A stretch of DNA of 39,011 nt from an uncultured Clostridia bacterium (GCA_944336475.1 CALVLD010000018.1:1-39011); one strand, 5' to 3'. Positions 23,302-32,219 are shown, counted from the stretch's first letter. Made by a program: numbers and translations. Notes: generated by a model from the letters alone, not told the origin.

Positions 23302-24591
23302 ATGGACTACACTCATTCGGTTTCATTGGATAGGGATAAATGCAAGGGCTGCACTAACTGCCTCAAGCGCTGTCCTACGGAGGCCATTCGCATCTCCAAC
23401 GGTCACGCAAAGATAAACTCTCTGTACTGCATCGACTGCGGCGAGTGTATCCGCGTCTGCCAGTACAAGGCCAAGCGTGCCATATTCGATAAACTGAGCG
23501 AGCTTCCCAAGGATAAGTACCTCATTGCGCTGCCTGCGCCGACGCTGTTCGGCCAGTTCAATCAGCTTGACGACGCCGATTATGTGGTTCAGGGGCTGCT
23601 CGACATCGGCTTTAACGATGTCTATGAGGTCGCAAAGGCAGCGGAGATCTCAACGGAGCTCACACGCCGCTATCTCAAAAAAAGCGGCCTGAATAAGCCG
23701 GTCATATCCTCGGCATGCCCGGTGATAGTGCGGCTGATAAAGCTCCGCTTCCCGACGCTTTCAAGGCACCTCATACCCATACTTCCCCCCATAGAGATAG
23801 CGGGCAAGTATGCAAGGCGCAAGGCGCTTGCGGAGCATCCCGAGCTTTCGCCCGAGGATATCTGCACGGTGTTCATATCCCCATGCCCTGCAAAGGTGAG
23901 CTGGGTCAAGAGCGTCATAGAGGGTCAGGAGATATATGTAGACAGGGTCGTTTCGATAAGCGAGGTCTACATGCAGCTCATATCCAAGATGAACCGCGCC
24001 AACATACCCGAGGCCGCAAGTCAGGCGGGTAATATCGGTATAAGCTGGGCGTCGACCGGCGGCGAGTCTGCCGCGCTCATGAACGACCGCTATCTTGCGG
24101 CGGACGGCATTGAGAATGTCATAAAGGTTCTTGACGAGATCGAGACCGGAAACATCAGCGACTGCGACTTTGTGGAGCTCAACGCCTGCTCCGGCGGCTG
24201 CGTCGGCGGAGTCATGGCGGTGGAGAATCCGTATATCGCAAGGGTCAAGCTGCAATCGCTCCGGCGGTTCCTCCCCATATCCAGGAACCATGTGCCGCTT
24301 GAGGACGGCATGCCGGAGGATTATGTGCCGGAGGAGCTCATGGATGCGGCTCCGTTCACCTACATGCCCACCGGCGCCGGCACGGACAGGCTCACGTCCA
24401 TGCGCATATTGATGGAAGCTAAGCGCATAGAAGACGGCCTGCCGCACACGGATTGCGGCGCCTGCGGCTCACCCACATGCCGTGCGTTTGCGTACGATGT
24501 GGCAAGCGGCAGCGCCCATATTGACGACTGCGTTGTTCGCATGAGAGAGAAGCTTCATGCGCTGCTCGAACAGAGAAAGGGGGACTCCTGA
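23302..24591 (+). CDS. Sensory-type [FeFe]-hydrogenase (HydS-like) with altered active-site loops
   Basis: A 429-aa protein. Two [4Fe-4S] ferredoxin motifs are at C14-C24 and C43-C53. An iron-hydrogenase large-subunit domain follows, and then a C-terminal [4Fe-4S] domain with C385, C388, C393 and C410. Loop L1 reads SSACP, so the proton-relay position is Ala 138 and Cys 139 is kept. L2 reads SPCPAKVSW: Cys 195 and Lys 198 are kept, Met is changed to Ser and Glu to Trp. L3 reads NACSGGC with C296 and C300. Four H-cluster ligands are therefore present, but proton-transfer residues are changed, as in sensory HydS enzymes. There is no PAS domain. I expect H2 or redox sensing with low turnover. 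ATG 23302 is preferred; the ribosome site is weak. Confidence 0.88.
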   Translation: MDYTHSVSLDRDKCKGCTNCLKRCPTEAIRISNGHAKINSLYCIDCGECIRVCQYKAKRAIFDKLSELPKDKYLIALPAPTLFGQFNQLDDADYVVQGLLDIGFNDVYEVAKAAEISTELTRRYLKKSGLNKPVISSACPVIVRLIKLRFPTLSRHLIPILPPIEIAGKYARRKALAEHPELSPEDICTVFISPCPAKVSWVKSVIEGQEIYVDRVVSISEVYMQLISKMNRANIPEAASQAGNIGISWASTGGESAALMNDRYLAADGIENVIKVLDEIETGNISDCDFVELNACSGGCVGGVMAVENPYIARVKLQSLRRFLPISRNHVPLEDGMPEDYVPEELMDAAPFTYMPTGAGTDRLTSMRILMEAKRIEDGLPHTDCGACGSPTCRAFAYDVASGSAHIDDCVVRMREKLHALLEQRKGDS

Positions 24592-24926
24592 TGCTTACGG
24601 TAAAACGCCTTGCAGAGGCGCTGAACGCAAACCGCATACTCATGCCCGAGCCCAATCGGGAGGTCACGGGCGGCTACACCGGGGATCTTCTGAGCTGGGT
24701 GATGGGCAGGGCTCAGAGCGGCGACGCCTGGGTGACGATAATGTCCAACGTGAACGTTGCGGCGGTTGCCCAGCTGTCGGATACGGCTGTGGTCGTGTTT
24801 GCGGAGGGCGTGGTCCCCGACGAGGCGGCGGTAAGGGCCGCAAGCCTGCACGACATCAATCTGATATCCGTTCCCGAGGGGGCCTTTGCGGTCTGCGCCG
24901 CAATTGCCCGCATGCTTGAAGTGTGA
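24591..24926 (+). CDS. DRTGG-domain protein, hydrogenase operon (second copy)
   Basis: A 111-aa protein with VTGGYTGDLLSWVMGRAQSG and WVTIMSNVNVAAVAQLSDTA, close to the usual DRTGG core. Its ATG overlaps the sensory hydrogenase stop by one base (TGATG), which implies translational coupling, and AAAGGGGGA lies upstream. It shares the fold but little sequence with the copy at 22528-22866. A regulatory role is inferred from association with HydS. Confidence 0.85.
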   Translation: MLTVKRLAEALNANRILMPEPNREVTGGYTGDLLSWVMGRAQSGDAWVTIMSNVNVAAVAQLSDTAVVVFAEGVVPDEAAVRAASLHDINLISVPEGAFAVCAAIARMLEV

Positions 24927-24955
24927 CCATTGACGGAGGGGGTTGAGCGGTTCAA

Positions 24956-25687
24956 GTGGCGCTTTTCACTTATGACCTGCATGTGCATTCATGTCTGTCG
25001 CCCTGCGGCGATGACGATATGACGCCCTGCAATATCGCCGGCATGGCGTATCTTGCGGGCATAAGGATAGTTGCGCTTACCGACCACAACTCCTGCAAAA
25101 ACTGCGGTGCGTTTTTCAAAGCCTGCGCCGAATACGGGGTGGCGCCCATCGCCGGGTGCGAGCTGACTACCGCCGAGGAGATACACATGGTCTGCCTGTT
25201 TGAAGCGCTGAAACAGGCGGAGGAGTTTGACAGGGCGATACAGCCCTATCGCATGAAGCTCCCGAACCGTGCGGACATATTCGGCACTCAGCCCATAATG
25301 GCGGAGGAGGATCAGATCGTAGGGGAGGATCCCTACTTCCTCCCGGCGGCCACTACGCTGACCATAGAGCAGGCGGCGGAGCTTACAAGGGGCATGGGCG
25401 GCATCGCCTACCCTGCGCATATCGACCGTGAGGCAAACGGGCTGCTTGCAATACTCGGCGCCTTCCCCGAAAGGCCCGTGTTCGGCTTGTGTGAGGTTCG
25501 TGATAAGGCAAGCGCAAGGGAGCTTTCCGGCGGCAGGACGACGCTCGTGTCGAGCGATGCGCACAGGCTGACGGACTTCGGCGTGACGTTCAATCATATT
25601 GAGCTTGACTGTGGAGAAGACGCCGCAGCCGACGAAATTACCCGTGCGCTGTTTCAAAAGCTGCGCAGTGCGGAGGCAGAGACGTGA
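24956..25687 (+). CDS. PHP-domain phosphoesterase of the hydrogenase operon
   Basis: A 243-aa metal-dependent phosphoesterase-like protein. All PHP metal motifs are visible: DLHVHSCLSPCG, ALTDHNSCKN, GCELTT, YPAHIDRE and SSDAH. Substrate unknown; a small signalling phosphate or a phosphoprotein is possible. The GTG start at 24956 is the only in-frame choice before the first metal motif, with GGAGGGG 13 nt upstream. A PHP gene at this place also occurs in Thermotoga-type hydABC clusters as I recall them. Confidence 0.88.
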   Translation: MALFTYDLHVHSCLSPCGDDDMTPCNIAGMAYLAGIRIVALTDHNSCKNCGAFFKACAEYGVAPIAGCELTTAEEIHMVCLFEALKQAEEFDRAIQPYRMKLPNRADIFGTQPIMAEEDQIVGEDPYFLPAATTLTIEQAAELTRGMGGIAYPAHIDREANGLLAILGAFPERPVFGLCEVRDKASARELSGGRTTLVSSDAHRLTDFGVTFNHIELDCGEDAAADEITRALFQKLRSAEAET

Positions 25688-26232
25688 AGGAGCTTTCACT
25701 AAACATACTCGATATCGCTCAGAATTCTATCCATGCGGAGGCCACGCTTGTGGAGATACTCCTTGCGGAGGATGCGGATGCGCTGACGATTACCATAAAG
25801 GACAACGGAAAGGGTATGAGCGCGGAGTTTCTCGCCTCCGTTACGGATCCCTTCTCCACAACACGCAAAACACGCAAGGTCGGTATGGGGCTTCCGCTCC
25901 TCAAGCTGGCGGCGGAGCAGACCGGCGGAACGATGACTATAGAATCCTGCGAAAGGGCGCTCTGTCCCGATTCCCACGGCACAGCCGTCACTGCGGTGTT
26001 TTGCAAGACCCACCTCGACTTTACCCCGTTGGGCGATGTAATCTCCACCGTCGTGTCGCTGATACAGGGTGCGCCCGATGTGGATTTTGTATTCCGCCAT
26101 ACCAAACCGGATCGCACCGTGGAGCTTGACACCCGTGCAATGCGTGAGGTTTTGGGCGAGGATGTGCCGCTCTCCGATCCGGCCGTGCTCATGTGGGCAA
26201 GGGAGGCTCTGGAGGAGCAGTACGCTCAATAA
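25684..26232 (+). CDS. GHKL histidine-kinase-like ATPase of the hydrogenase operon
   Basis: A 182-aa ATPase. It has the N box LNILDIAQNSIHAEA, the G1 box IKDNGKGMS and a lid segment TTRKTRKVGMGLPLLKLA. There is no dimerisation/phosphoacceptor domain and no receiver, so it is a lone ATP-binding module. The last 70 residues (from FTPLGDVISTVVSLIQG) are an extra domain. The GTG start overlaps the PHP gene stop by 4 nt (GTGA). Lone GHKL proteins of this type occur in hydrogenase operons; the phosphotransfer target is unknown. Confidence 0.85.
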   Translation: MKELSLNILDIAQNSIHAEATLVEILLAEDADALTITIKDNGKGMSAEFLASVTDPFSTTRKTRKVGMGLPLLKLAAEQTGGTMTIESCERALCPDSHGTAVTAVFCKTHLDFTPLGDVISTVVSLIQGAPDVDFVFRHTKPDRTVELDTRAMREVLGEDVPLSDPAVLMWAREALEEQYAQ

Positions 26233-26281
26233 AATTCGACAAAATTTGTTTCCAAACAATTTCAGGAAAGGAATCAACACC

Positions 26282-26656
26282 ATGAAATCACTTGAAGAAC
26301 TCGCAAAGATCCGTGAGAGGATGCAGTCCAAGGTCGTGCTCCGCGAGGGTACGAACACGACGCGCATCGTAGTCGGTATGGCGACCTGCGGCATCGCCGC
26401 AGGCGCAAGGCCTGTGCTGAATGCACTTGTCGAGGAGGTCGCAAACCGCAATCTCAACGACCATGTAGCCGTCACGCAGACCGGCTGCATCGGCATGTGC
26501 CGCTATGAGCCGATCGTAGAGGTTTTTGAAAACGATAAGGAGCGCGTCACATATGTAAAGGTCACTCCCGAAATGGCGCGCGAGATCGTTGAAAAGCACA
26601 TCGTGGGCGGCAAGCCCGTTGTTGAATACACCATCGGCGCAGTTGACGCCAAATAA
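26282..26656 (+). CDS. Small thioredoxin-like [2Fe-2S] ferredoxin (HndB/TM1420-like)
   Basis: A 124-aa protein with cluster cysteines in MATCGIAAGARPVL and TQTGCIGMCRYEP, the thioredoxin-like [2Fe-2S] layout (C-x-n-C...C-x3-C). It resembles HndB-type subunits of NAD(P)-linked [FeFe] hydrogenases. It probably links the NuoF-like subunit to its partners or serves the sensor. AAAGGAATC precedes ATG 26282. The first Cys pair shows only one Cys in my reading, so a full cluster should be checked. Confidence 0.82.
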   Translation: MKSLEELAKIRERMQSKVVLREGTNTTRIVVGMATCGIAAGARPVLNALVEEVANRNLNDHVAVTQTGCIGMCRYEPIVEVFENDKERVTYVKVTPEMAREIVEKHIVGGKPVVEYTIGAVDAK

Positions 26657-26673
26657 CTACGGAGGGTGACAAA

Positions 26674-28467
26674 ATGATTCGCACACATGTTTTGATTTGT
26701 GCCGGCACGGGCTGTACCAGCGGCGGCAGCCTGTCCATCGCCGAAAGGCTTGAGGGAGAGATAGCTCGCCTCGGTCTCCAGGACGAGGTTCAGATAGTCC
26801 GCACCGGTTGCTTCGGCCTCTGCGCAACAGGGCCCGTCATGATCGTCTATCCCGACGGCACGTTCTACAGCCGTGTCAAGCCCGAGGACGTTGCCGAGAT
26901 AGCCGAGGAGCATCTGCTCAAGGGTCGTGTAGTTGAACGCCTCGTCCATAAGGAGAGGGAGGGTATTGCTCTGCACGAGGTGCCCGCTCTCGGCGAGACA
27001 ACGTTCTACAAGACCCAGATGCGCGTAGCACTGCGCAACTGCGGCGTCATCAACCCCGAGAACATCGATGAGTACATCGCCATGGACGGCTACCGTGCCC
27101 TTGGCAAGGTGCTTACCGAGATGACTCCGCAAGAGGTCATCGATGTCATGAAGGCGTCCGGTCTGCGCGGCCGTGGCGGCGCAGGCTTCCCCACCGGCAT
27201 GAAATGGCAGTTTGCCGCCAACAATACCGCCGATCAGAAGTACGTCGTATGTAACGCCGACGAGGGCGATCCCGGCGCATTCATGGATCGATCCGTGCTT
27301 GAGGGCGACCCTCACGCCGTGCTCGAGGCAATGGCAATCGCCGGCTATGCCATAGGCGCATCCAAGGGCTATATCTATGTCCGTGCGGAGTACCCCATTG
27401 CGGTACACCGTCTGCACATCGCCATCGGTCAGGCCCGTGAATACGGCCTGCTGGGCGAGGACATATTCGGCACCGGCTTCAACTTCGACGTCGACGTGCG
27501 CCTTGGCGCAGGCGCATTCGTCTGCGGCGAGGAAACGGCGCTTCTGACCTCCATCGAGGGCAACCGCGGCGAGCCCCGCAACAAGCCCCCGTTCCCTGCC
27601 AACAAGGGTCTGTTCGGCAAGCCCACCATAATCAACAATGTCGAGACGCTTGCCAATATTCCGCAGATATTCCTCAAGGGCGCCGATTGGTTCGCCTCCA
27701 TGGGTACCGAAAAGTCCAAGGGCACAAAGGTATTCGCACTCGGCGGCGCCATCAATAACACCGGACTGGTTGAGATTCCCCTCGGCACGACGCTCCGCCA
27801 CATAATATTCGACATTGGCGGCGGCATTCCCAAGGGTCGTAAGTTCAAGGCAGTGCAGACGGGCGGCCCCTCCGGAGGCTGTATCCCTGCTCAGTTCCTC
27901 GACACCCCCATCGATTATGAGAACCTCACCCGTATCGGCGCTATGATGGGCTCCGGCGGCATGATCGTCACCGACGATTCCACCTGCATGGTCGATTTTG
28001 CTCGCTTCTTCCTCGATTTCACCGTCGATGAGAGCTGCGGCAAGTGCACCCCCTGCCGCATCGGCACGCGCCGCCTGCTCGAGCTGCTCAACAAGATAGT
28101 CGACGGCAAGGGTGAGCCCGAGGATCTCGATAAGCTGGAGGAGCTCTGCTACTACATCAAGGCCAACGCTCTCTGCGCCCTCGGTCAGACCGCCCCCAAC
28201 CCCGTTCTCTCCACGCTGAAGTATTTCCGTGACGAGTACGAGGCGCACGTTTACGAAAAGCGCTGTCCTGCCGGCGTCTGCAAGCACCTCATGCGCTATG
28301 AGATACTGGAGGACAAGTGCCGTGGCTGTACCGCCTGCGCACGCAAGTGCCCCGTCGGTGCGATAAGCGGCGAGGTCAAGAAGCCCCACGTCATTGATGC
28401 CAAGAAGTGCATCAAGTGCGGCGCTTGTATCGAGACCTGTAAGTTCAATGCAATCGTCAAGAAGTAA
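26674..28467 (+). CDS. hydB: HydB/NuoF-like NADH-binding subunit of bifurcating hydrogenase
   Basis: A 597-aa flavoprotein. An N-terminal [2Fe-2S] thioredoxin-like domain has C9, C14, C46 and C50. The NuoF core follows: GRGGAGFPTG at 166-175 (FMN), GAGAFVCGEETALLTSIEG at 278-296 (NADH), an SLBB-like part, and the [4Fe-4S] site C455/C458/C461/C501. The C-terminus adds two [4Fe-4S] clusters (C549-C559, C579-C589). This matches HydB of electron-bifurcating hydrogenases, which splits NADH and ferredoxin electrons at FMN. GGAGGGTG precedes ATG 26674. The gap to hydA is 11 bp. Confidence 0.93.
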   Translation: MIRTHVLICAGTGCTSGGSLSIAERLEGEIARLGLQDEVQIVRTGCFGLCATGPVMIVYPDGTFYSRVKPEDVAEIAEEHLLKGRVVERLVHKEREGIALHEVPALGETTFYKTQMRVALRNCGVINPENIDEYIAMDGYRALGKVLTEMTPQEVIDVMKASGLRGRGGAGFPTGMKWQFAANNTADQKYVVCNADEGDPGAFMDRSVLEGDPHAVLEAMAIAGYAIGASKGYIYVRAEYPIAVHRLHIAIGQAREYGLLGEDIFGTGFNFDVDVRLGAGAFVCGEETALLTSIEGNRGEPRNKPPFPANKGLFGKPTIINNVETLANIPQIFLKGADWFASMGTEKSKGTKVFALGGAINNTGLVEIPLGTTLRHIIFDIGGGIPKGRKFKAVQTGGPSGGCIPAQFLDTPIDYENLTRIGAMMGSGGMIVTDDSTCMVDFARFFLDFTVDESCGKCTPCRIGTRRLLELLNKIVDGKGEPEDLDKLEELCYYIKANALCALGQTAPNPVLSTLKYFRDEYEAHVYEKRCPAGVCKHLMRYEILEDKCRGCTACARKCPVGAISGEVKKPHVIDAKKCIKCGACIETCKFNAIVKK

Positions 28468-28478
28468 GGAGACCGCAT

Positions 28479-30221
28479 ATGGATAACATCAAGATGAAGA
28501 TAAACGGTATCGAGGTCGAAGTCCCTGCCAACTATACTATACTCCAGGCGGCTGAGAAGATCGGCGTGCGCATACCCACACTCTGCTACCTCAAGGACGT
28601 CAATGCCATCGGCGCCTGCCGTATGTGCGTCGTTGAGTGCAAGGGCGCTCGAAGCAACCCCGTTGCCTGCATCCAACAGGTTGCAGACGGCATGGAGGTT
28701 CAGACCAATACCCCCGCCCTGCGTGAGGCACGCAAGACCACGCTGGAGCTCATACTCTCCAATCACCGCATGGATTGCCTCTCCTGCTCCCGCAGTACCG
28801 ATTGCGAGCTGCAGACGCTGGCGCAGGAGTACGGTGCGGATTCACACCGCTTCGAGTTTGGCGAGCCCTTGAAGCCCGATATCGACGATTCCGCCATCCA
28901 TCTCGTGCGCGATAACTCCAAGTGCATACTCTGCCGCCGCTGCGTTGCGGTCTGTAAGCACAACCAGTTCGCATCCGTCATCGGCCCCAACCAGAGGGGC
29001 TTCAAGACGCATATCGCTTCCGCATTTGAAATGGATCTCGACGAGACCGCCTGCATCAACTGCGGCCAGTGCATCGCCGTCTGCCCCACCGGCGCTCTCA
29101 CCGAAAGGGACGATACCGAAAAGGTCTGGGCTGCGCTTGCCGATCCCGCCAAGCACGTCGTCGTCGGCGCCGCTCCCTCCGTCCGCGCACAGCTCGGCGA
29201 GTGCTTCGGCATGCCGATAGGCACCAATGTCGAGGGCAGGATGGTCGCCGCCCTCAGGCGTCTGGGCTTTGACAAGGTGTTCGATGTCGATACCGCCGCC
29301 GACGTCACCATAATGGAGGAGGGCACCGAGCTGCTCAACCGTATCAAAAACGGCGGCGCAATGCCCCTCATCACCTCCTGCTCCCCCGGCTGGGTCAAGT
29401 TCTGCGAGACCTACTATCCCGAGTTCCTGCCCAATGTCTCCACCTGCAAGTCGCCGCAGCAGATGTTCGGCGCACTCGTCAAGAGCTACTACGCAGAGAA
29501 GGCCGGCATCGATCCCAAGGATATCTATGTGGTAAGCATAATGCCCTGTACCGCCAAGAAGTTCGAGGTGTCCCGTGCCGAGATGAACGTCAACGGCATC
29601 CGCGATGTCGATGTCTCCCTCACCACCCGTGAGCTGGCCTCCATGATAAAGAAGGCCGGCATCGTGTTCGATAAGCTCCCCGATGAGGAGTGCGATCCCG
29701 CATTCGGCATCGCCTCAGGCGCAGGCCACATATTCGGCGCCACCGGCGGCGTTATGGAGGCGGCCCTCCGTACCGTCTATGAGGTGGTCGTGGGCAAGCC
29801 CCTCGAGGATCTCAATATCCATGCCGTCCGCGGCGTTGAGGATATCAAGGAGGCAGAGGTCGATCTTGCCGGTACCACCGTCCGTGTTGCCGTCACATCT
29901 GGCCTCTCCAATGCCGCCAGGCTGCTCGATATGATCAAGTCCGGTGAGAAGCACTATGACTTTATAGAAGTCATGGCCTGCCCCGGAGGCTGCGTCAACG
30001 GCGGCGGTCAGCCGCATCAGCCCGGCTATGTCCGCAACTTTACGGATCTCCGTGCCGAGCGTGCCAAGGCTCTGTACGCCGAGGATGAAGCAATGACCCT
30101 CCGCAAGTCCCATGAGAACCCCGTTCTTAAGGAGCTCTATGCCACCTACCTCGGCGAGCCCAACGGCCATAAGGCGCATGAGCTGCTCCACACGCACTAC
30201 ACCGCAAGGAAGCTCTACTGA
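28479..30221 (+). CDS. hydA: HydA catalytic subunit of bifurcating [FeFe]-hydrogenase
   Basis: A 580-aa [FeFe]-hydrogenase that makes or uses H2. It has an N-terminal [2Fe-2S] domain (C36, C47, C50, C64), a His-Cys3 [4Fe-4S] site (H96, C100, C103, C109) and two [4Fe-4S] ferredoxin clusters (C149-C159, C192-C202). The H-cluster loops are L1 TSCSPGW at 299-305, L2 MPCTAKKFE at 355-363 and L3 MACPGGCVNGGGQP at 499-512. The small-subunit-type tail ends AHELLHTHYTARKLY. L1 has Ser where the textbook form has a second Cys. AAGGAG precedes ATG 28479. It is the last gene of the operon, followed directly by the intergenic repeat. Confidence 0.95.
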   Translation: MDNIKMKINGIEVEVPANYTILQAAEKIGVRIPTLCYLKDVNAIGACRMCVVECKGARSNPVACIQQVADGMEVQTNTPALREARKTTLELILSNHRMDCLSCSRSTDCELQTLAQEYGADSHRFEFGEPLKPDIDDSAIHLVRDNSKCILCRRCVAVCKHNQFASVIGPNQRGFKTHIASAFEMDLDETACINCGQCIAVCPTGALTERDDTEKVWAALADPAKHVVVGAAPSVRAQLGECFGMPIGTNVEGRMVAALRRLGFDKVFDVDTAADVTIMEEGTELLNRIKNGGAMPLITSCSPGWVKFCETYYPEFLPNVSTCKSPQQMFGALVKSYYAEKAGIDPKDIYVVSIMPCTAKKFEVSRAEMNVNGIRDVDVSLTTRELASMIKKAGIVFDKLPDEECDPAFGIASGAGHIFGATGGVMEAALRTVYEVVVGKPLEDLNIHAVRGVEDIKEAEVDLAGTTVRVAVTSGLSNAARLLDMIKSGEKHYDFIEVMACPGGCVNGGGQPHQPGYVRNFTDLRAERAKALYAEDEAMTLRKSHENPVLKELYATYLGEPNGHKAHELLHTHYTARKLY

Positions 30222-30229
30222 TAGCAATA

Positions 30230-30505
30230 CCCATCGGAGAACGTTGGGGACGCTTAAGGAGAACGTTGGGGACGCTTTTTAGGAAAAAGCGTCCCCAAAC
30301 CCCTTGAAAAAGGAATGGGCAGGGCATACGGGCCTGCTATTAAGATACAGATATGTATTCAAACTTCAATCCCGAATTTGCGCTGCAAATTCGGGATTAA
30401 AAACATCATTCGGCATTACCCCTTAAATGGCAACCCTCATCGACGAACCCTGCGGGTCAAGGGACGCAGTCCCTTGCAGGGGTCTTAGGGGGCGGAGCCC
30501 CCTAT
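30230..30505 (+). repeat. Multi-hairpin intergenic repeat, copy A after hydA
   Basis: Full copy of the long repeat. Hairpins: TTGGGGACGCTTTTT / AAAAAGCGTCCCCAA (15-bp stem, 30266-30298), AATCCCGAATTTGC / GCAAATTCGGGATT (14-bp stem, 30367-30397), AAGGGAC/GTCCCTT and TAGGGGGC/GCCCCCTA. It begins 8 bp after the hydA stop. No gene is supported inside. Confidence 0.9.
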
Positions 30506-30790
30506 CGGGGGACGTTGGGGACGCTTAAGGAGAACGTTGGGGACGCTTTTTAGGAAAAAGCGTCCCCAAACCCCTTGAAAAAGGAATGGGCAGGGCATAC
30601 GGGCTGCACTATTAAAATACAGATATGTATTCAAACCCTAATCCCGAATTTGCGCTGCAAATTCGGGACTAAAAACATCATTCGGCATTACCCCTTAAAT
30701 GGCAGCCCCATCGACGAACCCTGCGGGTCAAGGGACGCAGTCCCTTGCAGGGGTCTTAGGGGGCGGAGCCCCTTATCGTTCTCGTTTAGG
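30506..30790 (+). repeat. Multi-hairpin intergenic repeat, copy B (tandem)
   Basis: Second copy, in tandem with the first. The GGGGACGC hairpins are 271 bp apart. Sequence identity to copy A is high by eye; differences lie mostly in single bases outside the stems. Short frames inside are chance products. The MATE gene's 3' end follows at 30821. Confidence 0.9.
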
Positions 30791-30820
30791 GTACGAATTC
30801 CCCTGACTTTGCCTTCCGCG

Positions 30821-32197
30821 TCAGCCGTCAAGGGTGGCGAGTTCATTGCGGCGCACCCGAGCGAGGAAGAACAGACTTATCACGAGCGAGATGGTCTCCG
30901 CAATGGGGAAGGCCCACCATACGGAGGCAACATCACGGGTGACGAGCGCAAGTATCACTGCAGCAGGGAGCAGAGCAAAGAGCTGCCGCAGGAGCGAGAG
31001 TATCATGCTGTAGACGCCCCTGCCTATGGCCTGAAACAGCGTCGAGGCACATATGCAGAATGCGGCGATGGGGAAGTGCAGTGAGATTATCCGGAATGCA
31101 TTGATACCCACACGGCCTATCTGCCCCTGACTGTCAAACACGGCGACTATCTCGGACGGGAATAGCTGAAAGCACAGCAGCCCTGCGAGCATTATCGCTA
31201 CGCACACGAACAGAGCAAGCCGCCAGGTGCGCATCATGCGCTGACGGTCACGGGCGCCATAGTTGAACGCAATTATGCTCATTGCGGCATTAGTGATGCC
31301 GAACAGGGGCATGAATATCAGCGATTGCGTCTTGTAATAGACGCTCAGGGTATCGACGCCCACATTGCTTGCGAGCAGGCGAGTGAACACTAGATTCATG
31401 CACACATTCATGACACAGCCTATGGACTGCATTATTATGGATGGGAAGCCCACCCGATAGATCTCCGCAATGGCAGTCCTCGACGGGCGAAAGCGGCGGA
31501 AACTGACCTTGACCTCATGCTTGCCCAGGAACACCATCAGCATACATATGCCCATGCCGACGAACTGACCTATCACGGTGGCGATGGCAGCACCTGCAAC
31601 GCCCATGGCAGGGAAGCCGAGATATCCGAATATGAGAATGGGATCGAGTATTATATTGGTGACCGCACCGGCAAGCTGCGCTAGCATGGAGAGCCCTGTC
31701 TTGCCCATGCCCTGGAGTATCCTTTCGCAGCCGCAGTGGATGAACAGCCCTGCGCCGTAAATGAGACATATCTGCAGATACTCCGTGCCGAGACGGGCGA
31801 CCTCCGCATCATCGGTGAACGCCTCTATGAAGGGGCGTGCGGCAAAGAACCCAAGCGCTGTGAACACAAGAGCCGACACAAGCTCCAGAAAGAGGCCGTT
31901 TGCGGCTGCGGCATTGGCATCCTCATGCCGATTCTCACCCAGGCGGCGTGATATGAGCGAGTTCATGCCCACGGCAGTACCCACTGCAACGGCTATCATG
32001 AGCATCTGCATGGGATAGGCAAGGCCGACTGCGGTAAGCGCATTGGGCAGCCGTGATACGAATATGCTGTCAACTATATTGTAGAGGGCCTGCACGCCCA
32101 TGGATATGCACACGGGCAGAGCCATTGTGAACAGCAGCCTCCCCGTGGGCATAACGCCCATCTTGTTACGGCGATTCGCCTCGAAATTTGCTTCCAT
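30821..32197 (-). CDS. MATE-family multidrug/metabolite efflux transporter
   Basis: A 458-aa membrane protein with twelve predicted helices in two lobes. MATE features include PTGRLLFTMALPVCISMGVQ at the start, ALTAVGLAYPMQMLM, a middle SIGCVMNVCMNLVFTRLL, and MPLFGITNAAMSIIAFNYGAR in the second lobe. It exports organic cations or drugs with Na+ or H+; the substrate is unknown. GGAGGATG lies before ATG 32197. An upstream extension of 17 codons has no ribosome site and overlaps the promoter. It faces the hydrogenase operon tail to tail, across the repeats. Confidence 0.92.
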   Translation of the reverse strand: MEANFEANRRNKMGVMPTGRLLFTMALPVCISMGVQALYNIVDSIFVSRLPNALTAVGLAYPMQMLMIAVAVGTAVGMNSLISRRLGENRHEDANAAAANGLFLELVSALVFTALGFFAARPFIEAFTDDAEVARLGTEYLQICLIYGAGLFIHCGCERILQGMGKTGLSMLAQLAGAVTNIILDPILIFGYLGFPAMGVAGAAIATVIGQFVGMGICMLMVFLGKHEVKVSFRRFRPSRTAIAEIYRVGFPSIIMQSIGCVMNVCMNLVFTRLLASNVGVDTLSVYYKTQSLIFMPLFGITNAAMSIIAFNYGARDRQRMMRTWRLALFVCVAIMLAGLLCFQLFPSEIVAVFDSQGQIGRVGINAFRIISLHFPIAAFCICASTLFQAIGRGVYSMILSLLRQLFALLPAAVILALVTRDVASVWWAFPIAETISLVISLFFLARVRRNELATLDG

Positions 32198-32219
32198 ACC
32201 GCATCCTCCTGACCGATGA

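Noticed and set aside
26503-28389. 628-aa open frame antisense to hydB and the small [2Fe-2S] gene
   Set aside because: It mirrors strongly coding plus-strand genes with all conserved motifs, has no ribosome site, and its composition is that of an antisense shadow in a GC-rich coding region.
30575-31084. 169-aa frame across the intergenic repeat and the MATE gene end
   Set aside because: It begins in repeat DNA and runs antisense to the MATE gene.
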